NCBI RefSeq assembly: GCF_000612585.1
Contig: NZ_JFCA01000020.1
Location: 51,674 to 115,673 of the forward strand
Origin: Pseudomonas sp. CHM02
GTDB lineage: Bacteria; Pseudomonadota; Gammaproteobacteria; Pseudomonadales; Pseudomonadaceae
DNA length: 64,000 nucleotides
Direction: 5' to 3'
This document shows, one piece after another, positions 58,596 to 64,000 of the stretch. A program made the position numbers and the translations under genes. The first letter of the stretch is position 1. Each line of letters starts with the position of its first letter. A model generated the notes under the pieces. That model was not told where the DNA came from. It saw nothing but the letters and a program-made list of their open reading frames with translations, and ran no database searches.

Positions 58596-59852
58596 ATGAA
58601 GTTGCCCGCGTCCGCCGTCGTCCTCGCCTCAGCCTTACTGCTGCCTTCCCTCGTCCACGCCGACGACGCCGCACTGGTCGACACGCTCAAGGCCTTCACT
58701 CGCTGTGACGCCAGCTTCTTCAGCAGCCTGAACACCCACCGTGACGCCTGGCAGGCCTATGCGCCGCTCAAGCAGGAAAAGGACTTCTCCTGGATCGCGG
58801 TGCGGGAACGCACCGACCGCAAGGCCAACGCAGTGCCCGTGAGCGCGCCGGCCATCGCCGGGTTGAAGCTGCTGTCTTACAACGATGAAGTCGCCGACCT
58901 CGGCCCGCTGGGCCTTTACTATTACTGGGGCTTTATTGTCGATGGCGGTGTCGATGAGGTGGCCAAGCGCTTCGCGGCACTGCTCGACCAGCCTGGGGCG
59001 CTGCAAAAAGGCGACGGCGAATACACGCGCAGCGAGCTGAAGGTCGGCAACGCTTGGCAGGGGATCAAGCCCATGCCGGGCAAGGCGCCTGGCCTGCGCA
59101 ACGTGGAGCGGGTGCTGATCGTGGAGCCGGAAGGCAAGCTCGGCACGCAATCGCGCGTGAGTTGCTCGGTGCAGGGTGGCGTCAACGCCGGGCTGCTGGC
59201 GCTGTTGCGGCCTGACATTGCGCCGGTTGACTACCCGCGCACGGTGGTCGAAACCAGTCTCGGCGACGTCGCCGTACCGCCCAACGTGCTCCAGCGCCTC
59301 GACGCGCCGCTGTTGCGGCCCCGGTTCAAGACGTTGAGCTACTCGTACCTGTCCAAGAATGGCGATGGCAAGGACGCGCCGATAACGGTCACGTTCAAGA
59401 CCGAGGGCGGTTTGCTGGTGAAGAACGAAGCCTACGGCCGCGCCTTCAATGTGGATCGCCTGATGTTGGCGGACCTGATCCAGCTGAAGTCGAAAATGAA
59501 CGGCGTGGGCGAAGGCCAGGTCCTGCAAACCCGCGACGCCGAACTGAAGATCCCCACCCACTGGACCCCAGGCCAGACCCTGAGTGCCCACCTGAAAATG
59601 GCCTATGTGCCCTTCAAGCCCACCGACAAACCCACCGAAACGACGCTGACCTGCACGGTGGGCGAGCGCTTCCCGGCCAGCCAGGTGTTTGCTTCGTTGA
59701 CGGGGGATGCTATTCGGCTGGCCTGCGAGCAGGACGACTATACGTCCAGTCGCGCCTTTATCGAGGACCTGGGCGTCGCGTTGACGTTGGAGTCGACGTC
59801 GAGCCAGACGCACTATGTGAATGAATTCACGGCAGTCGACGTGGTGCGCTAA
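58596..59852 (+). CDS. Secreted protein of unknown function
   Basis: A 418-aa protein with a clear Sec signal peptide (about 1-22, ASAVVLASALLLPSLVHADD) and several Cys that could form disulfides in the periplasm. No family is recognised. It is mostly beta-type sequence. The upstream 289 bp carry its promoter and contain nothing else I can name. Confidence 0.8.
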   Translation: MKLPASAVVLASALLLPSLVHADDAALVDTLKAFTRCDASFFSSLNTHRDAWQAYAPLKQEKDFSWIAVRERTDRKANAVPVSAPAIAGLKLLSYNDEVADLGPLGLYYYWGFIVDGGVDEVAKRFAALLDQPGALQKGDGEYTRSELKVGNAWQGIKPMPGKAPGLRNVERVLIVEPEGKLGTQSRVSCSVQGGVNAGLLALLRPDIAPVDYPRTVVETSLGDVAVPPNVLQRLDAPLLRPRFKTLSYSYLSKNGDGKDAPITVTFKTEGGLLVKNEAYGRAFNVDRLMLADLIQLKSKMNGVGEGQVLQTRDAELKIPTHWTPGQTLSAHLKMAYVPFKPTDKPTETTLTCTVGERFPASQVFASLTGDAIRLACEQDDYTSSRAFIEDLGVALTLESTSSQTHYVNEFTAVDVVR

Positions 59853-59893
59853 CGTGTCGCTTCCCAACTAAGCCTCTCACGCGAGTATCAACC

Positions 59894-61069
59894 TTGGAAC
59901 GATATGAATCGCTGGTCATCGGCCTGGGTGCCATGGGCGCCGCCACCGTGTACCAACTGGCGAAAGCCGGTGTAAAGGTCGCCGGCATCGACCGTCATCA
60001 CCCGCCCCACACGTTTGGCTCCAGCCATGGCGACACACGGATCACGCGGCTGTCGGTGGGTGAAGGCGCGCAGTACGTGCCCATCGTGCGCAATTCGCAC
60101 CGGATCTGGCGAGAGCTGGAGGCACTGTCGGGGGAGGCGTTGTTCGAGCAGTCGGGGTTGCTGGTGCTGACCTCCCGCGAGGACTTCGACCCCAGCGATG
60201 CAACCGACTTCACCTTGCGCACCATTGGCCTGGCGCAAACCCACGGCATCGAACACGAAGTGTTGGACGCCACGCAGATTCGCCAGCGTTTTCCCCAATT
60301 TGCCCAGGTGGCTGACAGCGCCATCGGTTACTACGAGCCCGGCGGCGGTTTCGTGCGGCCCGAGCGTTGCATCGAGGTGCAACTGCGCCTGGCCGAACAA
60401 CAAGGCGCGACGCTGTACAAGGGTGAGACCGTAACCCACATCAGCTCGGATGAGCACGGTGTGACGGTGACCACCGACCAGCGCACCTTGCAGGCGGACA
60501 AGCTGGTGGTGAGTGCCGGCAATTGGGCGGGCGGGCTGCTGGGGGCGCCGTTTGATCAACTGCTCAAGGTGTATCGCCAACAGCTGTTCTGGTTCGAACT
60601 GGAACCGGGGGCAGAGCTGGAAGGCGTATCGCCCACGTTCATCTTCACCCATGGCCCGGGCGAAGGTCATACCCATTACGGTTTCCCCGCGCTGCCCGGC
60701 GAGGGCTGCCTGAAGGTGGCCACGGCGCAGTACCACACCGCCTCCACGCCGGAGACACTGGACCGCACGGTCTCGCCGGCACAGGAGCGAGAAATGTACG
60801 CGCAACAGGTGCAGGGGCGTATCGCCGGGCTGACGGCCAAGGTGGTCAAGTCGGCGGTGTGCGCCTACACCGTGACGCCAGACCACCATTTCATTATCGA
60901 CACGCACCCTACGTTGCAGCACACCCTGGTGGTGTCGCCGTGTTCGGGGCATGGCTTCAAGCATTCGGCGGCACTGGGTGAGGCGTTTGCGCAGTGGTGC
61001 ATACGGGGCACGAGCGAGCTGGACCTGTCGTCGTTTTCGTTGCAGCGTTTCGACGGGGTTAGCGGTTGA
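59894..61069 (+). CDS. solA: N-methyl-L-tryptophan oxidase / sarcosine oxidase-like flavoprotein
   Basis: A 391-aa flavoprotein of the monomeric sarcosine oxidase group. The FAD motif is VIGLGAMGAATVYQLAKAG; the covalent-FAD Cys is in SPCSGHGFKHSAALGEA near residue 315. The start is a TTG (MERYESLVIGLG) 41 bp past the previous gene. SolA is the best fit by length, but N-methylamino acid specificity cannot be read from sequence. Confidence 0.85.
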   Translation: MERYESLVIGLGAMGAATVYQLAKAGVKVAGIDRHHPPHTFGSSHGDTRITRLSVGEGAQYVPIVRNSHRIWRELEALSGEALFEQSGLLVLTSREDFDPSDATDFTLRTIGLAQTHGIEHEVLDATQIRQRFPQFAQVADSAIGYYEPGGGFVRPERCIEVQLRLAEQQGATLYKGETVTHISSDEHGVTVTTDQRTLQADKLVVSAGNWAGGLLGAPFDQLLKVYRQQLFWFELEPGAELEGVSPTFIFTHGPGEGHTHYGFPALPGEGCLKVATAQYHTASTPETLDRTVSPAQEREMYAQQVQGRIAGLTAKVVKSAVCAYTVTPDHHFIIDTHPTLQHTLVVSPCSGHGFKHSAALGEAFAQWCIRGTSELDLSSFSLQRFDGVSG

Positions 61070-61082
61070 AAGCGCATTTTTT

Positions 61083-61103
61083 GTGGTGAGCGGGCTTGCC
61101 CCG
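61083..61103. repeat. Half REP at the edge of the LysE remnant
   Basis: GTGGTGAGCGGGCTTGCCCC is one arm of a REP element. No partner arm follows; LysE coding sequence starts at once. Confidence 0.65.
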
Positions 61104-61104
61104 G

Positions 61105-61368
61105 TTCAACCCGAAAACCGCGATTTTCTTCCTGGCCTTCCTGCCGCAATTCGTGCACCCGGAATCCGGATCATCGCTGGTGCAATTCGCGGTGCTGGGC
61201 CTGATCTTTTCCGGGCTCAGTGCGGTGTACACCAGCGTGCTGGCGCTCGCTATCCGCCCCTTGAGTCGTGGGATCAAAGGGTTTTCCAGGCTGCGCCGCT
61301 GGGAAGGCAAAATCATTGGCACGCTGTTTATGGGCCTGGGCCTGAAAGTCGCCCTGCAACAACGCTAA
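61105..61368 (+). pseudogene. LysE/RhtB family exporter, C-terminal remnant
   Basis: About 88 residues matching only the end of a LysE-type amino acid exporter: FNPKTAIFFLAFLPQFVHP and the last hydrophobic helix GKIIGTLFMGLGLKVAL. The N-terminal half is missing and no proper start exists; only a TTG inside the REP arm could open the frame. It ends with a normal stop. Truncation by deletion at the REP is the simplest explanation. Confidence 0.8.
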
Positions 61369-61389
61369 AGCATGACGTTGCCAAGCCTT

Positions 61390-62016
61390 TCACTTGGCAA
61401 ACGCATACTCCCCACCCTGCTCCACCGCCTTGCGATACGCAGGCCGCGCCTGGAATTTTGCCACCCAGGCTGCCAGGTTCGGGTAGGCCTGCAGCTTACC
61501 CTGGGCCTTGGCGATTTCGCCGATGAAACTCATCTGGATATCCGCACCGCTCAGTTCATCGCCCACCAGGTACGGCGTCTGCCCCAGCACGTCGTTGAGG
61601 TAACCCAGGTAGTTGGCGACTTCCGATTCGATGCGCGGGTGCAACGGCGCACCGGCATCACCGAGGCGACCGACGTAGAGGTTGAGCATCAACGGCAACA
61701 TGGCCGAGCCTTCGGCGAAGTGCAGCCATTGCACGTACTTGTCGTAGGTGGCGCTGGCAGGGTCCGGTTGCAGGCGGCCCTGGCCGTGGCGGCGGATCAG
61801 GTAATCGATGATGGCGGCGGACTCGATCAGGACCAGGCCGCCGTCTTCGATCACCGGGGATTTGCCCAGCGGGTTGATCGCCTTGAGTTCCGGCGGTGCG
61901 AGGTTGGTCTTCGGGTCGCGCTGGTAGCGCTTGATCTCGTAGGGCAGGCCGAGTTCTTCAAGCAACCACAGGATGCGTTGCGAGCGTGAGTTGTTGAGGT
62001 GGTGAACGATGATCAT
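61390..62016 (-). CDS. Glutathione S-transferase family protein
   Basis: A 208-aa cytosolic GST. The thioredoxin-like N-domain has NNSRSQRILWLLEELGLPYE with the likely catalytic Ser, and the cis-Pro/GSH-binding stretch LGKSPVIEDGGLVLIESAAI; the alpha-helical C-domain follows. The ATG at 62016 has GGAG upstream. Confidence 0.92.
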   Translation of the reverse strand: MIIVHHLNNSRSQRILWLLEELGLPYEIKRYQRDPKTNLAPPELKAINPLGKSPVIEDGGLVLIESAAIIDYLIRRHGQGRLQPDPASATYDKYVQWLHFAEGSAMLPLMLNLYVGRLGDAGAPLHPRIESEVANYLGYLNDVLGQTPYLVGDELSGADIQMSFIGEIAKAQGKLQAYPNLAAWVAKFQARPAYRKAVEQGGEYAFAK

Positions 62017-62084
62017 GGTGTGCTCCGCCAGGTAAACGTGGGATGTATGAAAGAGACTACGCCGTCGCGATGGAGTGCCGTGTG

Positions 62085-63824
62085 TTAATTCACAACCATC
62101 GCCCACAACGATGCCCCCACGCCCGTGATGCTCTCCCCCGCGATCAACCCCGCGGCTGCGGTAATCGCAAAGCGTTCGGTGAGGCGCGGCCAGCGGCAGC
62201 TCACCAGCCAAGTGAGGATCGCGCCCAGGGCCATCATCAGCGAGACCGAGGCCGGCAGTACAAAGGCCAGGCCCAAGGCGGCGGCACTTGGCAGGTACCG
62301 CGCACGATGGGCAGGCAAGGTACTGTCGAGAATGCCCAGCAGCACGCCGACCAGGCCGCCGATGGCAATTGCCCAGCGGATGCTGGTCGACAATGAATCC
62401 AGCCCATGGGTCAGGGTTTGCGCCACGGCTTTCCAGGTGGCGACTGCCGGCGCCGGCCACTCTTCGGTGAGCAGCATGGATTGCGGGTCGGGGATCAGTG
62501 CCAGGTAGGCGAACACACCGACGATGCTGCCGATGAAGATCCCCAGGATCTGCGCGATCACTTGCTTGTGCGGCGTGGCGCCAATGGCCTTGCCCACTTT
62601 GAAGTCATTCATCAGGTCCGTGCACTGCCCGGCCGAGCCGCCGGCGGTATTGGCGCTCATCAGGTTGATCGGCACTTGCCCCGGCGCAACAATGCCGAAG
62701 CTCAGTTGGGACAGTTGCCCGATGGCGCCGATGGGCGGAATGCCGGTGGCGCCCACCACGCGCGCGGCGACGGCGGCCAGGCAGATCGCCAATGGGATGG
62801 TCAGCAACGCCATCCACAGGTTGATGCCGAACAGCAGCGCCTGCAGGCTCACCACCAGCACGATCGACAGCGCGAAACCGGCGACCGGCCCGGGCTTGGG
62901 CACCGTCCAGGTCGAGCCACCACTGGATTGGGTTGACCGGTACAGCGCCCACAAACGAATCGCCAGCGACGCCAGGGTGGAGCACACCATCAGGCTCACG
63001 CCCGGCCACAGCAACCACTCCACCAGCGCCGCGAACTGCGGGCCGCTGCTGTCCGCGGGCAAGCTCACCAGATGTTGTGCCAACAACCAGGGGCCCAGGC
63101 CACCCCACGCGAGCAAGGCGCCGAGCAGCAGGGTCAGGCCCACGCGAATGCCGATGATACCGCCGAAGCCCACCAGCAACAGCGAAGGGTCGGCGGTGAA
63201 GGTCAGGCGCTCCAACTGAGCGCTGGGCGACCAGCGCGGGAAGGCCCACATAAAAGTATCGACCCACTTGACCAGCCCGGAGAGCAACGCGGCGCTGAGC
63301 AGCACCTTCAAGCGCGTCGCGGCTTCGCGCCCATGGTTGTAGATGTGCAGCAAGGTTTCCAGGGTGGCCATACCCTCGGGGAATTTCAGCGCCTTGTCAT
63401 TCAGCAACGAGGGCCGTAGATACCAGGCGATCCAGATGCCCAGGAAACTCACCGAGAACACCCAGGCAATCATGGGGACAGCGTCCAACTGGTTGCCCGT
63501 CAGCAAGGTATAGGCCGGGATCGGCGCTACCAGTCCGCCGGAAATGATTGAAGCGGCGGCCGAGGCGACGGTCTGGTTGATGTTGCTTTCATGCAAGGTC
63601 CACGGCAGGTGGTCGGTGGAACGCTTGGCCACTCCTTGAAAGATGGCATAGCCGATCAACAGCGCGATGATCGACATGTTGAACGACCAACCGATTTTCA
63701 ACCCGGCGTAGACATTGGACGGTGTGAGCAGGATGCCGAGGACACTGCCGGTGATGACGGCGCGCAGACTGAGTTCGCGGGTGACGGGGCCGTGCGGGAG
63801 GGTCGTTGGCGGGGCTGAAGTCAT
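62085..63824 (-). CDS. OPT family oligopeptide transporter
   Basis: A 579-aa integral membrane protein with about fourteen helices. The start MTSAPPTTLPHGPVTRELSL has AAGGACT upstream. LTPSNVYAGLKIGWSFNMSI and the FKVGKAIGATPHKQVIAQIL loop are typical of the OPT family. Substrates may be peptides or metal chelates. Confidence 0.9.
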   Translation of the reverse strand: MTSAPPTTLPHGPVTRELSLRAVITGSVLGILLTPSNVYAGLKIGWSFNMSIIALLIGYAIFQGVAKRSTDHLPWTLHESNINQTVASAAASIISGGLVAPIPAYTLLTGNQLDAVPMIAWVFSVSFLGIWIAWYLRPSLLNDKALKFPEGMATLETLLHIYNHGREAATRLKVLLSAALLSGLVKWVDTFMWAFPRWSPSAQLERLTFTADPSLLLVGFGGIIGIRVGLTLLLGALLAWGGLGPWLLAQHLVSLPADSSGPQFAALVEWLLWPGVSLMVCSTLASLAIRLWALYRSTQSSGGSTWTVPKPGPVAGFALSIVLVVSLQALLFGINLWMALLTIPLAICLAAVAARVVGATGIPPIGAIGQLSQLSFGIVAPGQVPINLMSANTAGGSAGQCTDLMNDFKVGKAIGATPHKQVIAQILGIFIGSIVGVFAYLALIPDPQSMLLTEEWPAPAVATWKAVAQTLTHGLDSLSTSIRWAIAIGGLVGVLLGILDSTLPAHRARYLPSAAALGLAFVLPASVSLMMALGAILTWLVSCRWPRLTERFAITAAAGLIAGESITGVGASLWAMVVN

Positions 63825-63891
63825 GCGGAGTCCTTTCGGCGACGAAACAGGGCGACCTAGTAAGTGAGCCCTGTAGAAGCCGAAGGTTCCT

Positions 63892-63912
63892 GTGGTGAGC
63901 GGGCTTGCCCCG
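63892..63912. repeat. Half REP interrupted by the insertion sequence
   Basis: GTGGTGAGCGGGCTTGCCCC, the same arm as at 61083. It is followed directly by the insertion sequence end rather than by its partner arm. Confidence 0.65.
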
Positions 63913-64000
63913 GTACAAACCGGGGACATCGTTTACATATCTAACCGGGGACATGGTTTACAGGTTAATACGCATGATCAGGAGGTAACTGATCATGCAC
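63913..64000 (+). mobile_element. Left end of an insertion sequence (IS481-like), runs off window
   Basis: Two direct copies of AACCGGGGACAT(C/G)GTTTACA at 63918-63938 and 63943-63962 mark an insertion-sequence end of the IS481-like kind. A transposase frame appears to start at the ATG at 63995, with AGGAGG upstream, and continues past the edge. Family assignment is tentative because only two codons are visible. Confidence 0.6.
63973..63997 (+). promoter_or_regulatory. Hairpin holding the transposase start
   Basis: CATGATCA, GGAGGTAAC, TGATCATG: exact 8-bp arms with the ribosome binding site in the loop and the start codon at the end of the right arm. It could restrain transposase translation. 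Confidence 0.5.

Noticed and set aside
61096..61368. A complete small LysE-like gene
   Set aside because: Only the C-terminal part of the family is present and the only possible start is a TTG inside a REP arm, so it is called a remnant.

Overview
The window is a chromosomal segment of a Pseudomonas of the fluorescens group. The evidence is the high-GC coding style, the order leuC-leuD-leuB-asd-asd2-fimV-truA-trpF-accD-folC-dedD-cvpA-purF-metZ that is conserved in pseudomonads, the gltX/uvrB/aromatic aminotransferase block with Glu and Ala tRNAs, and many REP-type inverted repeats between genes. These calls rest on reading the sequence and knowledge of the families; no database search was run.

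Layout. 1-17175 (minus strand) is core metabolism: leucine synthesis (leuCDB, with a methyltransferase inserted), aspartate-semialdehyde dehydrogenase plus a cysteine-less paralogue, the pilus/polarity protein FimV, TruA, TrpF, AccD, FolC, a SPOR protein, CvpA, PurF and the start of MetZ (cut by the window edge). A divergent LysR regulator (17.3 kb) and a five-PAS GGDEF-EAL protein (18.3-21.6 kb) follow. 21.6-24.2 kb is an accessory locus: two related papain-like proteins in tandem, preceded by a good match to a HrpL-dependent promoter (hrp box). I read them as candidate type III secretion effectors, and they are the most interesting item here. 24.6-33.6 kb returns to housekeeping: DusC, a thioesterase, an alpha/beta hydrolase with a TetR regulator and palindromic operator, a tandem duplication of tRNA-Glu/tRNA-Ala, gltX, uvrB and an aromatic aminotransferase.

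33.7-48.2 kb is accessory metabolism: a PtrR-like LysR gene divergent from a succinate-semialdehyde dehydrogenase; a protealysin-like M4 protease with an emfourin-type inhibitor, divergent from a DNA/RNA nuclease; a cobalamin riboswitch driving a BtuFCD-type ABC importer; a GNAT, an esterase and TspO; and mesX-mesD-flavin reductase, a cobalamin-independent, folate-independent methionine synthase system. 48.3-58.3 kb holds a quinone oxidoreductase and a catabolic cluster of unknown substrate (FAD oxidoreductase, MFS permease, atypical SDR, iron alcohol dehydrogenase, NIPSNAP protein, cyclase-family hydrolase, LysR, ketoglutarate-semialdehyde-type dehydrogenase). 58.6-64 kb has a secreted protein of unknown function, a SolA-like oxidase, a LysE remnant truncated at a REP sequence, a GST, an OPT transporter, and the first bases of an insertion sequence that has cut another REP.

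The methionine and B12 genes fit together: the window contains metZ (direct sulfhydrylation), a riboswitch-controlled B12 importer and a B12-independent methionine synthase, so the cell seems equipped for changing B12 supply.
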